Shown one piece after another: positions 1 to 9,573 of a stretch of DNA of 61,304 nt. Position 1 is the stretch's first letter, and each line of letters starts with the position of its first letter. The position numbers were made by a program, and so were the translations under genes. This stretch comes from an uncultured Veillonella sp. (GTDB lineage: Bacteria; Bacillota; Negativicutes; Veillonellales; Veillonellaceae). The notes under the pieces were generated by a model. It ran no database searches. It saw nothing but the letters and a program-made list of their open reading frames with translations, and was not told the origin of the DNA. The stretch spans positions 1 to 61,304 of the forward strand of contig CAKPXR010000003.1 in assembly GCA_934202215.1 (NCBI GenBank). The letters run 5' to 3'.

Positions 1-112
1 GAGTCCGGTAGAATACCGAACTCATTCCCAAAAAGTAGCTTAATTATATCTGTCCAAGAAAATGGGTGCAGATCATACGGTAGAGGCCATTTTTATTAGT
101 AAATTGGTTTTA
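1..112. other. Left-edge non-genic segment with strong hairpin
   Basis: Bases 1-23 form a near-perfect hairpin: a 10-bp stem with one wobble and a 3-base loop. The frame starting at base 1 on the plus strand stays open to a TAG at 97-99, and one minus-strand frame is also open from about base 92 to the edge, so coding potential cannot be decided. It lies just downstream of the glnA stop. It could be the tail of a gene, a repeat or the end of a mobile element that continues outside the window. I do not recognise it. Confidence 0.3.
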
Positions 113-2017
113 TTAGAAAATATTTTTACTATAATTAGCGTATTTAGCTTCTAATTCTTCCATTTTATCATTCATTTCAATTTGTAATTGAGATGCTAAG
201 TCATATTCACCTGCATTGAGTGCATCAATTAGACGTGTAAATAAAGATTTACGATCATCACTATCTTTAGCAAGATAGAAACGTAAGTCGTTAACTTCTG
301 CGAAACGTTTATCATCTACGCTATTGCGGCTATCTGTATGAAGTGCAATCATTTTACGTACAGTTTCAAGGTTATTAGGAATTAAACGGTTTGCTAATAC
401 GAGTTTCCAACGTTTCAAAATTGAAGCAATGAAGGAATCCATTAAATCCTTAGCAAATGCATTGCCTTGAGCTAGGGTTTCTACTAATTCAGGATGATTT
501 TCATAACCTTTTATATTTTCCCAAACAGTTGCAGGTGCGATACCAAACATTTGATTACGTTCTTCTTGAGTGAAATCTTCAAAGACATCTTTTTCAGAAC
601 GATAAGCACGATTTGTAGCAAGGTATTCAGCTGGTTCGCCAACTTTCTTAGAAAGCTCTGCTTCTAATTGAGCTTGAGTTTTACCAGATGTAATAGCATA
701 TTTCATACCATCAAATGCAGAGATAAAAATTAATGCTAATGCAGTATATGTGTTTGTGTAAGGGTTTGGAGAACGCAATTCATAGCGTGTAGCCATAGGA
801 TTATCGATATCTCGAATCAAACCACAAAGGATTGTACGGTTACGGCTAGGTTCAGAAGGATCATTACCTAGGGATGTAACGATACATACTGGCGCTTCAA
901 AACCAGGTTTCAAGCGATTTAAGGAGTCTGTTGTGGAGCTAATGAATGGATTGATTGCTTCGTAGTGTTTCAATAAACCCATGATTGCACCAATACCTAA
1001 GGAGCTAGCAGATTCTTTACGCATATCTTCTGGGCTGAACAAGTTAACAAGTTTACCAGATTTCAATTTAGCCATAACACCAAAGTGTGTATGTTCGCCA
1101 GAACCAGCTACACCAATAATAGGTTTCGCATTGAATGTTACATCAAGACCATTTTCACGGAATACTTCACGAACAATAATACGAGCTTGTAATTCATTAT
1201 CTGCTGTTTGTAATGGATTACCAGAGAATTTCCAGTCGATTTCCAATTGTTCTAATACTACTGCTTCATGACCATCTTCATCAAGTTTAGCTTTAACGCC
1301 ACCTACTTCTTTATGGCCCATTTCTGCTTCCATACCATATTGATCTAGACGTTCCACTGCTTGTTCTAAGGCAGTACGAACTGTACCATGAGTACGTTGC
1401 CAGTATTGTTCTTGTAATTTTTGGGATACGGATAATTCTTTTTTAGTAACTGTTCTAGATGGGGTTTTTACCCAGAATTCCAATTCAGTAGCAGATGTGA
1501 AAATAATATCTACAACGTCATCAGCTTTCACATGAGGCATACCAGGTAGACCATGTTCTTTAATCAAAGATAATAATTCTGCACGAACATAGTCACAGCT
1601 ATTTTTTAAGATAGAACGTGAATCAACATAACGATAGTTATGCATTAAGAATGCAGGAATACGAAGTGTACCAGTTGGTAAACCTGTTGCTTCATCGATA
1701 TTTTCATAGTTATAATCAACGAACCAGTTTACACTTGGATCGCCCCACATATCTACACGTGCATTATTTAATGTAGCAATGTTTGTAAGTACTACAGAGG
1801 AACCGTCAGTTTGCACTGCACGACCTTCAAAGAATGCTTCATAATCATCAAAGAATGCAGACATAGGAATTTTTTCATCTGTATCATTACCTGCCAAGTC
1901 GATACCTACAAGAGATACGAATTTAATTTCTGGATGTTGTTCTAGTAATGCTAGTACACCTTCTTTACCATATTGGCCTGCAGGAATGTAATACAATAAT
2001 TCATTAGTAGTAGACAT
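113..2017 (-). CDS. glnA: Glutamine synthetase, long form (634 aa)
   Basis: Makes glutamine from glutamate, ammonia and ATP in the cytoplasm. The catalytic core shows a TELEFWV metal-site strand, a GHKEVGG stretch, GSGEHTHFG (nucleotide/glutamate loop), KPGFEAPVCI and the RYELRSPNPYTN signature, all matching the glutamine synthetase fold. At 634 aa it is much longer than classical GSI (about 440-470 aa) and shorter than typical GSIII (about 700 aa). The extra length lies in the N-terminal 150 residues and in a C-terminal helical part (from about 470), so it resembles the long form seen in clostridia. The ATG follows TAGGAGGAAC. It is monocistronic, with its own promoter and a hairpin leader (separate entries). 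The subclass is an inference. Confidence 0.93.
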   Translation of the reverse strand: MSTTNELLYYIPAGQYGKEGVLALLEQHPEIKFVSLVGIDLAGNDTDEKIPMSAFFDDYEAFFEGRAVQTDGSSVVLTNIATLNNARVDMWGDPSVNWFVDYNYENIDEATGLPTGTLRIPAFLMHNYRYVDSRSILKNSCDYVRAELLSLIKEHGLPGMPHVKADDVVDIIFTSATELEFWVKTPSRTVTKKELSVSQKLQEQYWQRTHGTVRTALEQAVERLDQYGMEAEMGHKEVGGVKAKLDEDGHEAVVLEQLEIDWKFSGNPLQTADNELQARIIVREVFRENGLDVTFNAKPIIGVAGSGEHTHFGVMAKLKSGKLVNLFSPEDMRKESASSLGIGAIMGLLKHYEAINPFISSTTDSLNRLKPGFEAPVCIVTSLGNDPSEPSRNRTILCGLIRDIDNPMATRYELRSPNPYTNTYTALALIFISAFDGMKYAITSGKTQAQLEAELSKKVGEPAEYLATNRAYRSEKDVFEDFTQEERNQMFGIAPATVWENIKGYENHPELVETLAQGNAFAKDLMDSFIASILKRWKLVLANRLIPNNLETVRKMIALHTDSRNSVDDKRFAEVNDLRFYLAKDSDDRKSLFTRLIDALNAGEYDLASQLQIEMNDKMEELEAKYANYSKNIF

Positions 2018-2043
2018 ATGAGTTCCTCCTAAAACTTATAAAA

Positions 2044-2093
2044 AAGACTCCAACAAATAGATATAAAAATACATATATCTAACGTGGAGTCTT
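2044..2093 (-). promoter_or_regulatory. Hairpin with U-run in the glnA leader (candidate attenuator)
   Basis: On the minus strand AAGACTCCA (2093-2085) pairs with TGGAGTCTT (2052-2044), and inside it AGATATA (2080-2074) pairs with TATATCT (2065-2059) around an 8-base loop. A TTTTT run follows directly. This has the form of an intrinsic terminator, but it sits between the glnA promoter and the ribosome binding site, about 26 bases upstream of the ATG. No alternative antiterminator partner was identified. Confidence 0.6.
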
Positions 2094-2119
2094 CATTGAC
2101 TAAATATTTTGTTGAATTT

Positions 2120-2149
2120 ATAGTATCATATGTTGAAAATATGTGTCAA
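2120..2149 (-). promoter_or_regulatory. glnA promoter
   Basis: A perfect -35 TTGACA (2149-2144), an 18-base spacer and -10 TACTAT (2125-2120) read towards glnA. The predicted start lies near 2112, so the transcript begins just before the leader hairpin at 2093-2044. Confidence 0.75.
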
Positions 2150-2236
2150 TAACTTTCTATAGAATTTCATTAATCTCTTAAAATTTTATATAAAGTCATA
2201 TAATCATATCTATCTTATATAATATATAGAATACTA

Positions 2237-2680
2237 TTAACCAAGTAACTCTTTAACGATATTATTAACTACCTTGCCATCCGCACGGCCTTTAGTTTTA
2301 GGCATTACATGTTTCATAACATTACCCATATTTACAGCATCACCACAGGCAGCAATAGCTTCTTTAACAACTGTACGAATTTCATCTTCACTCATCTGAG
2401 CTGGTAAATATTTTTGTAGTACAGCCATTTCTTCTTTTACATGAGCGATTAAATCTTCACGGCCTGCTTTTTCAAACTCAGTTAAGGAGTCTTGGCGAGT
2501 TTTCATTTCTTTTGCTAAAATACCAAGAATACCATTATCATCAAGCTCAACTTTATCATTGATTTCTGTATTCTTAATAGCACTATTAACCATTCGAATT
2601 ACAGAAAGAGCAGTTTTACCTTCTTCACGTGCTTTCATAGCAGCTTTCATATCTTCTTTTAATTGATCTTTTAAGCTCAT
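2237..2680 (-). CDS. yqeY: GatB/YqeY domain protein
   Basis: A 147-residue, all-helical protein of the YqeY family. It resembles the C-terminal tRNA-binding tail domain of GatB, the amidotransferase subunit that makes Gln-tRNA or Asn-tRNA. Diagnostic stretches are the N-terminal SLKDQLKEDMKAAMKA, the central LQKYLPAQMSEDEI and the C-terminal MGNVMKHVMPKTKGRADG. The length is normal for the family (about 147-150). AGGAGGATACA precedes the ATG. It lies directly downstream of rpsU, an arrangement common in Firmicutes, and has its own promoter at 2756-2727. The exact role is unknown in the family; a link to translation is inferred. Confidence 0.93.
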   Translation of the reverse strand: MSLKDQLKEDMKAAMKAREEGKTALSVIRMVNSAIKNTEINDKVELDDNGILGILAKEMKTRQDSLTEFEKAGREDLIAHVKEEMAVLQKYLPAQMSEDEIRTVVKEAIAACGDAVNMGNVMKHVMPKTKGRADGKVVNNIVKELLG

Positions 2681-2726
2681 TGTATCCTCCTGATCTATTT
2701 TAATTAATAATAAACTACATCATACT

Positions 2727-2756
2727 ATTATAAAGGTTAATCTTTACAGCTTGCAA
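2727..2756 (-). promoter_or_regulatory. yqeY promoter
   Basis: TTGCAA (2756-2751), an 18-base spacer and a perfect TATAAT (2732-2727) lie about 45 bases upstream of the yqeY ATG, downstream of the rpsU terminator. It would give yqeY transcription independent of rpsU. Confidence 0.55.
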
Positions 2757-2815
2757 AGATATAACACATTTAGTCATACAACATTATTATATTATAGATA
2801 AAATAATATAAAGAA

Positions 2816-2862
2816 ACCCTAATTCTGGATTTCATGAAGCCATGAAAAGGCAGAATTAGGGT
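2816..2862 (-). terminator. rpsU terminator
   Basis: On the minus strand ACCCTAATTCTG (2862-2851) pairs with CAGAATTAGGGT (2827-2816). A second inner stem TTTCATG/CATGAAA caps it. The tail TTCTTTATATTATTTT is U-rich. It starts 8 bases after the rpsU stop codon. Confidence 0.85.
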
Positions 2863-2869
2863 AATCATC

Positions 2870-3049
2870 TTATGCTCTGAATTTGCGTTTTCTTGCTGCT
2901 TCAGATTTTTTCTTTCTTTTTACGCTTGGTTTTTCGTAGTGTTCGCGTTTTCTTACTTCAGACAAAACACCCGCTTTTTGGCAGGAGCGTTTGAATCGAC
3001 GAAGAGCACTTTCAAGCGTTTCGTTTTTACCGACTTTGATTTCAGACAT
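2870..3049 (-). CDS. rpsU: 30S ribosomal protein S21
   Basis: A 59-codon gene encoding a small basic protein that begins [20 protein letters not shown] and ends with a Lys/Arg-rich tail ([19 protein letters not shown]), the standard bS21 pattern. S21 binds the 30S platform near the anti-Shine-Dalgarno end of 16S rRNA and helps mRNA binding. GGAGGGAGGG lies 8 bases before the ATG. A consensus promoter lies just upstream (3141-3113) and a strong terminator just downstream, so it is largely a single-gene unit between hinT and yqeY. Confidence 0.97.
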   Translation of the reverse strand: MSEIKVGKNETLESALRRFKRSCQKAGVLSEVRKREHYEKPSVKRKKKSEAARKRKFRA

Positions 3050-3112
3050 CTATATCCCTCCCTCCAAAAATAATCTCGGGAAGTGCTGATAATTTACATA
3101 CGCACATATAAT

Positions 3113-3141
3113 ATTATATGTATAGGTATAGATGTTGTCAA
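3113..3141 (-). promoter_or_regulatory. rpsU promoter (consensus)
   Basis: TTGACA (3141-3136), a 17-base spacer and TATAAT (3118-3113): both hexamers are a perfect match to the housekeeping sigma consensus, as expected for a highly expressed ribosomal protein gene. Confidence 0.85.
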
Positions 3142-3206
3142 TATTTTCCGGTATATTTTATAGGAATTTTAATAAGTATTATAAAAAGAATACATTATAC
3201 CTAATA

Positions 3207-3551
3207 TTAAGCTTCTGGCCATCCCATTTCTTCGCCACCTAAGAGATGAGCATGCATATGGAATACAGTTTGACCAGCTTTTTTACCAGTATTAAAAATC
3301 AAACGATAACCATCTTTAGAAATGCCAAGTTCTTTCGCTACATCACGAACAAATGGTAATAAACCTTCTACATAGTCTTCATTATTTTCGTTAAGATGAG
3401 CAATATTGGAAACGTGGTTTTTAGGCACGATTAAAACATGTACTTTTTTCACTGGCTCAATATCATGGAATGCATAGAATTTATCGTTTTCTAATACTTT
3501 TTTAGATGGAATTTCACCGTTGATAATTTTACAGAAAATGCAGTCACTCAT
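3207..3551 (-). CDS. hinT: HIT family hydrolase (HinT-like)
   Basis: A 114-residue histidine-triad protein. The triad is seen as H98-M-H100-A-H102, and the N-terminal C4IFC7 pair is typical of the HinT branch (purine nucleoside phosphoramidase, which cleaves adenylated amino acids and lysines). Length and start (MSDCIFCKI) fit the family; AAGGAG precedes the ATG. It is the last gene of the heat-shock/RNA-modification operon, 11 bases after mtaB. No terminator was recognised behind it. The substrate in the cell is inferred from the family only. Confidence 0.94.
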   Translation of the reverse strand: MSDCIFCKIINGEIPSKKVLENDKFYAFHDIEPVKKVHVLIVPKNHVSNIAHLNENNEDYVEGLLPFVRDVAKELGISKDGYRLIFNTGKKAGQTVFHMHAHLLGGEEMGWPEA

Positions 3552-3562
3552 ACTATAGCTCC

Positions 3563-4858
3563 TTATTCAATAATCAAATAATTATCTTCTAAACCTACAA
3601 CAGTACCACCAATGAGATCACCAATTTTATGTGTCCCATCTGATTTAACTTTACCATTTACATACTCATTTGTTAAGCCCATGTAGTATCCATTCTCCTC
3701 TTTTTCGATGAGAATCTCACCAGGCTTACCAATGCGAGATTTTGCGTACGTTTCATAACCTGATTGGCTAAGACCATTTAAAAGCGCCACACGGGTTTTC
3801 TTTACAGCTTCTGGTACTTGATCTGACATAGAAGCTGCAGGTGTGCCCTCACGAATAGAATATGGGAAGGCGTGAATATGGGTAAACCCAATTTCACGAA
3901 CTGTATTTAATGTTTCTTCAAAGTCTTCATCTGTTTCTTGCGGGAATCCTGCAATGATATCAGTGGTAATTGATAAATCCTTAATACGAGAACGTAAACT
4001 TGCAATCAAATCTTTATATTCTTGCAATGTATAATGGCGTTTCATCAACTTTAATACATGATCAGAACCGGCTTGTAGAGGTAAATGCAAATGTGGACAA
4101 ACACGTTTATTAGTAGCCATTAATTCTACTAACTCATCAGAAACCTCTACTGATTCAATAGACCCGAAACGAATGCGGTATAAATCAGGAATCTCTAATA
4201 AAGCTTTGACTACATCGGCTAATGTAGGACGACCTGGCAATTCAACGCCGTAATTTCCCAAATGAATGCCCGTTAATACGATTTCATGGAATCCATGTTC
4301 TACTAATCGTTTTGCTTCTTGTACAATATCATCAACTTTACGAGATTTTAATTTTCCTCGAGTATAAGGAATGATACAAAAGGCACAGTAGTTATTACAA
4401 CCTTCTTGAATTTTCATAAATGCACGAGCTTTATCAGATTCATTACCATATAATGGCATTTCTTCAAAGTTGGATTCGTTCATGATATCCCGTACAGCAT
4501 TGATTTGACGCTCAGTAGATTCCAATTGTTCTACGAGCTCAACGATTTTAGACCGGTTATTGGTGCCGATAACGAGATTAACACCATCGATAGCAGCAAT
4601 TGCATCTGGATCAAGCTGAGCATAACAACCAGTTACAATCACATAGGCATCTTCGTTTTGACGCTTCGCTTTGCGAATCAATTGACGGGATTTCTTTTCC
4701 CCCATATTCGTTACAGAACATGTATTAATTACATAGATATCTGCTTTTTCATCGAAGTCTACAGCTTCGTATTTATTTTGTAAAAATAAACCTTTCATAG
4801 CATCTGTATCATATTGATTGACACGACACCCTAAGGTTGTAAACGCAACGGTTTTCAT
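3563..4858 (-). CDS. mtaB: tRNA t6A37 methylthiotransferase MtaB
   Basis: Radical-SAM enzyme that adds a methylthio group to N6-threonylcarbamoyladenosine at tRNA position 37. The 431-aa protein shows the N-terminal UPF0004 cluster ligands (Cys11, Cys47, Cys78), the radical-SAM C154xxxC158xxC161 motif (EGCNNYCAFC) and a C-terminal TRAM-like RNA-binding region (about 370-431). FTTLGCRVNQYDT and the cysteine spacing favour MtaB over MiaB, and a separate miaB is present at 24169-25485. It is cotranscribed downstream of rsmE. Confidence 0.95.
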   Translation of the reverse strand: MKTVAFTTLGCRVNQYDTDAMKGLFLQNKYEAVDFDEKADIYVINTCSVTNMGEKKSRQLIRKAKRQNEDAYVIVTGCYAQLDPDAIAAIDGVNLVIGTNNRSKIVELVEQLESTERQINAVRDIMNESNFEEMPLYGNESDKARAFMKIQEGCNNYCAFCIIPYTRGKLKSRKVDDIVQEAKRLVEHGFHEIVLTGIHLGNYGVELPGRPTLADVVKALLEIPDLYRIRFGSIESVEVSDELVELMATNKRVCPHLHLPLQAGSDHVLKLMKRHYTLQEYKDLIASLRSRIKDLSITTDIIAGFPQETDEDFEETLNTVREIGFTHIHAFPYSIREGTPAASMSDQVPEAVKKTRVALLNGLSQSGYETYAKSRIGKPGEILIEKEENGYYMGLTNEYVNGKVKSDGTHKIGDLIGGTVVGLEDNYLIIE

Positions 4859-4882
4859 TGCACCTCTCTATTCTTCTTTAAT

Positions 4883-5614
4883 TTATAGTTCTAATTCATA
4901 TTGAATCATCGCTAATGATCCAATAGCAGCCGTTTCAGCTCGCAAAATAGTATTACCAAGGGAAACTGATTTTCCACCACTCTCTATAATAGCATTGATT
5001 TCCTTCTCTTGATAGCCCCCTTCAGGACCAATACAGATTAGTATGTCTGTAATAGACTCATCAGAGTTGACCTGCGAAAGAATATCTTTAATAGTATGTC
5101 CATCTTCATTTTCATAGGCTACCAATTTTAGTGCGTTGGATTCGATTTCTAATACTTGTGAAAGCTTTTCACCGACTACAAGTGTTGGCAGTTGATTTCG
5201 ACCACATTGTTGAGCTGCTTCTAGCATTATTTTCTCCCAACGAGTAGCCTTTGTTTGTAATTTCTTGTCATCATATTTAGCAACACAATTAGCGGTAGAT
5301 ACAAGATAGACTGTATCTACATTTAACTCTGTCGCCTTTTGTAGAACCCACTCTAGCTTTTCACCTTTTAATAAGGATTGAACAAGGATAGTACGATTAG
5401 AAGATACATTTGACTCTACGTATTCAATAAGTTTTGCTTGAGCTTTACCATCTATTTCTTCTGTAATTTGATATGTACCACAACGATTGTCACTGCCGGT
5501 AACAGTTATGGGTTTCTCCATATTATGACGAAATACATGTAACACATGATGTGTTACATCTGTCGGTAATTCTATGGTTTCATCTAATGGTGTAGGAATA
5601 AAAATCTTTTTCAT
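4883..5614 (-). CDS. rsmE: 16S rRNA m3U1498 methyltransferase RsmE
   Basis: A SPOUT-class methyltransferase of 243 aa that modifies U1498 of 16S rRNA. The C-terminal knot sequence ICIGPEGGYQEKEI...VSLGNTILRAETAAI is the RsmE SAM-binding signature. An upstream in-frame start at 5641 exists (nine extra residues), but the ATG at 5614 begins MKKIFIP, as in relatives, and overlaps the prmA stop in an ATGA arrangement. That suggests translational coupling, since the ribosome binding site is weak. It sits between prmA and mtaB. Confidence 0.94.
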   Translation of the reverse strand: MKKIFIPTPLDETIELPTDVTHHVLHVFRHNMEKPITVTGSDNRCGTYQITEEIDGKAQAKLIEYVESNVSSNRTILVQSLLKGEKLEWVLQKATELNVDTVYLVSTANCVAKYDDKKLQTKATRWEKIMLEAAQQCGRNQLPTLVVGEKLSQVLEIESNALKLVAYENEDGHTIKDILSQVNSDESITDILICIGPEGGYQEKEINAIIESGGKSVSLGNTILRAETAAIGSLAMIQYELEL

Positions 5615-6474
5615 CGCATTTCTAGCGCAAATGTATGCCAAGGCCCTGCAATGCGCTCCTCAATAATATGCCAATTAGCCTCAATATATGGCATGATTTC
5701 ATCATAACGATCATCTATAATACCACTAATGATTAAAATGCCTTGATCATCCAGTTTCTTACCAATTTGAGGTAATAGTATTTTAAGAGGATCTACAGTT
5801 AGGTTCGCTAATATTATTTGAGCAGTACCATTGAAATCACTATCCAAATTACCACAAATTATTTCAGCTGATACATGATTATTCTCACAGTTAATACGCG
5901 CTTGATTAGCAGCATACTCTTCTATATCAATACCAACTAAATGTTTGATGCCTAACTGGGCTGCGATCAATAAAAGAATACCAGTACCAGTACCAATATC
6001 TAAACAAGTAACTGTATTAAGATCCATAGATTCACTATAAGATTTTAATAACTCTGCACAAGTTCGTGTAGTCTCATGGGATCCAGTACCAAAGGAAATA
6101 TCTGAATCGATTTCAATAATAGTTTTGTGATCCACATTATCATATTCCTGCCAAGCTGGTTTAATAATTAAATTTGGTAGAATTTCTGTGGGTTCAATAT
6201 ATTGCTGCCAAGAATTGAGCCATGTAGATTCATCTAATATAGTAGTATCAATTGATGTAACACTAATATTGGCCTCTGTAAGACGATTTTTTAAATCTGA
6301 CTTAATTGTATCTAAATCCAAAGATGGATCTGCATACATTGTTAATTTAATTAAATTTGGTTGATTTTCTACATCTTCTTCTATAATTCCATTGTCTGCA
6401 TAATCGTCAAAAAGAGTAGTCACCTCATCGGTGGCTACTCTTTCACAGACAATGGATACTTCTATCCATTGCAT
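5611..6474 (-). CDS. prmA: Ribosomal protein L11 methyltransferase
   Basis: Trimethylates lysines and the N-terminus of ribosomal protein L11. The C-terminal Rossmann domain shows CLDIGTGTGILLLIAAQLG (SAM loop) and IILANLTVDPL, the PrmA version of the catalytic loop (NI/NL rather than NPPF). The N-terminal half (1-120) is the L11-recognition region. I chose ATG 6474 (MQWIEVS, 287 aa), which follows AAAGGAGCATAT, over an 11-residue longer start. It directly follows dnaJ, a very common Firmicute order. Confidence 0.94.
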   Translation of the reverse strand: MQWIEVSIVCERVATDEVTTLFDDYADNGIIEEDVENQPNLIKLTMYADPSLDLDTIKSDLKNRLTEANISVTSIDTTILDESTWLNSWQQYIEPTEILPNLIIKPAWQEYDNVDHKTIIEIDSDISFGTGSHETTRTCAELLKSYSESMDLNTVTCLDIGTGTGILLLIAAQLGIKHLVGIDIEEYAANQARINCENNHVSAEIICGNLDSDFNGTAQIILANLTVDPLKILLPQIGKKLDDQGILIISGIIDDRYDEIMPYIEANWHIIEERIAGPWHTFALEMR

Positions 6475-6529
6475 ATATGCTCCTTTATAGGGAATGTGAT
6501 GGAACAAACCATTTCTTCACATGAGCTGT

Positions 6530-7687
6530 TCATTTAGTCAAACAGTCCTTAATTTTTTCAAAGAGACTTTTGCTCACTTGTAAGTTATTAACATCTTCGT
6601 TGCTTTCATTTGCAAAGCGTAATAATAACTCACGTTGAGTGTCTGTCAACTTCTTAGGCGTTTGGACAGTTACTACAATATGTTGGTCCCCCCGTTGTTT
6701 AGGGTTACGCAAATATGGAATACCTTTGCCCTTTACGCGGAATGCCGTTCCCGTTTGAGTACCTTCCGGAATCTTTAACTCTACTTTACCATCTAAGGTG
6801 TTAACTTGTATAGTCGCACCTAATGCAGCTTGAGCAAAGCTAATATTTACACGGCTAATAACGTCATTACCATTTCGTTCAAATTCCTTATGAGGACGAA
6901 CGAAGATATATACGTAAAGATCACCTTTTGGACCACCTAAGATACCAGGTTCACCTTCATTAGCAACGCGTAAGCGGGAACCACTATCTACACCTGCTGG
7001 AATTTTGATAGAGATTTTACGTTTTGCCAACATTTCACCTGTTCCACGACATTTGGAACAAGGTTTTTCAATGCTTTTACCAGTACCATGACAGCGGGAA
7101 CAAGTGCGAACGGATTGCATACGTCCAAACGGAGTATTTTGAATAACCGCTTCTTGACCAGAACCATGACAGTTTGGACAAGTATCGACACGAGATCCTG
7201 GCTCACCACCAGTACCATGACAGTGATCACATTCTTCATGACGATGCACTTCTATTTCCATAGATTTACCAAAGGCTGCATCTTCAAAGGAAATATCAAT
7301 ATCTTCGCGCAAGTCATTACCTTTTTGAGGGCCTTGTTGTTGGCGTCCACCGCCAAACATGCCACCAAAAATGTCGCCAAAGATATCACCAAAGCCGCCA
7401 GCTTGACCACCGAAACCGCCAAAGCCACCTTGGAAACCACCGGCGCCAGCGCCGCCTCCTTGTTTGAAGGCGTCGTGGCCGAATTGGTCATATTGAGCTT
7501 TTTTAGTTTCGTCAGACAATACTTCGTAAGCTTCGTTAGCTTCTTTAAACTTTGCTTCCGCTTCCTTTGGATTATCTTTATTTACATCTGGATGGTATTG
7601 GCGTGCCTTTTTACGAAAGGCTTTTTTGATTTCATCTTGAGAGGCATTTTTACTAACCCCTAGGATGTCATAATAATCACGTGCCAT
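6530..7687 (-). CDS. dnaJ: Chaperone DnaJ
   Basis: Hsp40 cochaperone that delivers clients to DnaK and stimulates its ATPase. The 385-aa protein has all domains in order: J domain with HPD (YHPDVNK, about 32), a Gly/Phe-rich linker (about 75-125), four CxxCxGxG zinc repeats ([32 protein letters not shown], about 150-220) and C-terminal substrate-binding domains. It follows dnaK by 16 bases within the CIRCE-controlled operon. Confidence 0.98.
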   Translation of the reverse strand: MARDYYDILGVSKNASQDEIKKAFRKKARQYHPDVNKDNPKEAEAKFKEANEAYEVLSDETKKAQYDQFGHDAFKQGGGAGAGGFQGGFGGFGGQAGGFGDIFGDIFGGMFGGGRQQQGPQKGNDLREDIDISFEDAAFGKSMEIEVHRHEECDHCHGTGGEPGSRVDTCPNCHGSGQEAVIQNTPFGRMQSVRTCSRCHGTGKSIEKPCSKCRGTGEMLAKRKISIKIPAGVDSGSRLRVANEGEPGILGGPKGDLYVYIFVRPHKEFERNGNDVISRVNISFAQAALGATIQVNTLDGKVELKIPEGTQTGTAFRVKGKGIPYLRNPKQRGDQHIVVTVQTPKKLTDTQRELLLRFANESNEDVNNLQVSKSLFEKIKDCLTK

Positions 7688-7703
7688 TAGTTACCAACCC
7701 TTC

Positions 7704-9545
7704 TTATTTCTTGTCGTCATCCACTACTGTGTAATCAGCATCAACTACATTGTCATCAGATTTTGTTTGTTGTTGACCTTGATCTGCACCACCAGCTGCT
7801 TGTTGAGCTTGTTGTGCTGCTGCATACATTTGTTCTGCTAATTTATGTAATGGTTGTTCCAAAGCTTCACTATCTTTTTTGATGTCTTCAATGTTGCCAG
7901 CTTCGATAGATTTTTTCAATTTATCTTTTGCTTCTTCCACTTCTTTCAATAAAGCAGTATCGCCTTTGCCATCAAGTTCTTTCAATGCTTTTTCAGCTTG
8001 GTATACCAAGGAATCTGCATTGTTTTTAACATCTAATTCTTCTTTTCTAGCTTTATCTTCTGCTGCATGAGCTTCAGCTTCTTTAACCATGCGTTCGATT
8101 TCCTCTTCTTTCAAGCCGCTAGAAGAAGTAATTGTAATTTTTTGTTCTTTTTGAGTACCCAAATCTTTAGCTTTTACGTGTACGATACCATTAGCATCGA
8201 TGTCGAATGTTACTTCGATTTGAGGAACCCCACGAGGAGCTGCTGGGATACCATCCAAGTTGAAGCGACCCAATGTTTTATTATCTGCTGCGAACTCACG
8301 TTCACCTTGCAATACATGGATATCTACAGATGGTTGGTTATCTGCTGCAGTGGAGAATACTTGAGATTTAGATGTAGGAATTGTAGTATTACGATCGATA
8401 ATACGTGTGAATACACCACCCATTGTTTCGATACCAAGAGACAATGGAGTTACGTCAAGTAACAATACGTCTTTTACTTCACCTACTAATACACCACCTT
8501 GAATAGCAGCACCGATAGCTACACATTCATCAGGGTTAACGTTTTTAGTTGGTTCTTTACCCAATACTTTTTTAATAGCTTCTTGTACAGCTGGAATACG
8601 GCTAGAACCACCAACTAACAATACTTTATCGATATCGGATGCAGATAAACCAGCATCGTTCATAGCTTTACGAGTAGGTTCAATAGTAGCTTGTACCAAA
8701 TCAGCAGTTAATTCTTCGAATTTAGCACGAGTCAATGTTACATCCAAGTGTTTAGGACCTGTAGCATCAGCTGTGATGAATGGCAAGTTGATATTTGTGC
8801 TAGCTACGCCAGACAATTCAATTTTAGCTTTTTCAGCAGCTTCTTTTAAACGTTGGTCAGCTAATTTATCATTGGATAAATCAATACCAGTTTCTTTTTT
8901 GAATTCTTCAATAAGGTAGTTCATAATGCGTTGGTCGAAGTCATCGCCACCAAGGTGATTATTACCAGATGTTGCCAATACTTCGAATACGCCATCACCA
9001 AGTTCAAGGATAGATACGTCGAATGTACCACCACCAAGGTCAAATACAAGTACTTTACCGTCTTCATCTTTATCTACACCATATGCAAGAGCAGCTGCTG
9101 TAGGTTCGTTGATGATACGAAGTACTTCAAGACCAGCAATCGCACCAGCGTCTTTAGTAGCTTGACGTTGAGCATCTGTAAAGTATGCAGGAACTGTAAT
9201 AACAGCTTGTTTTACAGGTTCGCCCAAGTAAGCTTCTGCATCAGCTTTGATTTTTTGAAGAATCATAGCAGAAATTTCTTGTGGTGTATAAGATTTACCT
9301 TCTACAGTTACTTTGTAGTCAGTACCCATGTGACGTTTAATAGAAATGATTGTGTTTTCTGGGTTAGATACAGCTTGACGTTTAGCCAATTGACCAACTA
9401 AACGTTCGCCATTTTTTGCAAAACCAACAACGGAAGGAGTTGTACGAGCGCCTTCTTGGTTAGTAATAACCGTAGGTTCGCCGCCTTCCATAACCGCAAC
9501 ACAAGAGTTTGTAGTACCTAAATCAATACCAATTACCTTTGCCAT
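7704..9545 (-). CDS. dnaK: Chaperone DnaK (Hsp70)
   Basis: ATP-dependent Hsp70 chaperone of 613 aa. The ATPase domain carries [13 protein letters not shown], the [14 protein letters not shown] phosphate loop and [27 protein letters not shown] marks the substrate-binding domain. The C-terminus is Gln/Ala-rich and ends in an acidic [14 protein letters not shown] tail, the usual EEVD-like cap region. The short N-domain insertion pattern is of the Gram-positive type. GGAGG precedes the ATG. It lies between grpE and dnaJ. Confidence 0.98.
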   Translation of the reverse strand: MAKVIGIDLGTTNSCVAVMEGGEPTVITNQEGARTTPSVVGFAKNGERLVGQLAKRQAVSNPENTIISIKRHMGTDYKVTVEGKSYTPQEISAMILQKIKADAEAYLGEPVKQAVITVPAYFTDAQRQATKDAGAIAGLEVLRIINEPTAAALAYGVDKDEDGKVLVFDLGGGTFDVSILELGDGVFEVLATSGNNHLGGDDFDQRIMNYLIEEFKKETGIDLSNDKLADQRLKEAAEKAKIELSGVASTNINLPFITADATGPKHLDVTLTRAKFEELTADLVQATIEPTRKAMNDAGLSASDIDKVLLVGGSSRIPAVQEAIKKVLGKEPTKNVNPDECVAIGAAIQGGVLVGEVKDVLLLDVTPLSLGIETMGGVFTRIIDRNTTIPTSKSQVFSTAADNQPSVDIHVLQGEREFAADNKTLGRFNLDGIPAAPRGVPQIEVTFDIDANGIVHVKAKDLGTQKEQKITITSSSGLKEEEIERMVKEAEAHAAEDKARKEELDVKNNADSLVYQAEKALKELDGKGDTALLKEVEEAKDKLKKSIEAGNIEDIKKDSEALEQPLHKLAEQMYAAAQQAQQAAGGADQGQQQTKSDDNVVDADYTVVDDDKK

Positions 9546-9573
9546 AATATATGCCTCCTAAAACCTTTATAAT

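Noticed and set aside
7088..7663. 191-aa plus-strand frame opposite dnaJ
   Set aside because: Antisense shadow of the zinc and Gly/Phe region of dnaJ; Phe/Thr-rich translation without family features or a ribosome binding site.
8931..9401. 156-aa plus-strand frame opposite dnaK
   Set aside because: Antisense shadow of a conserved gene; composition (Cys, Tyr, Phe-rich) is typical of reverse-strand reading.
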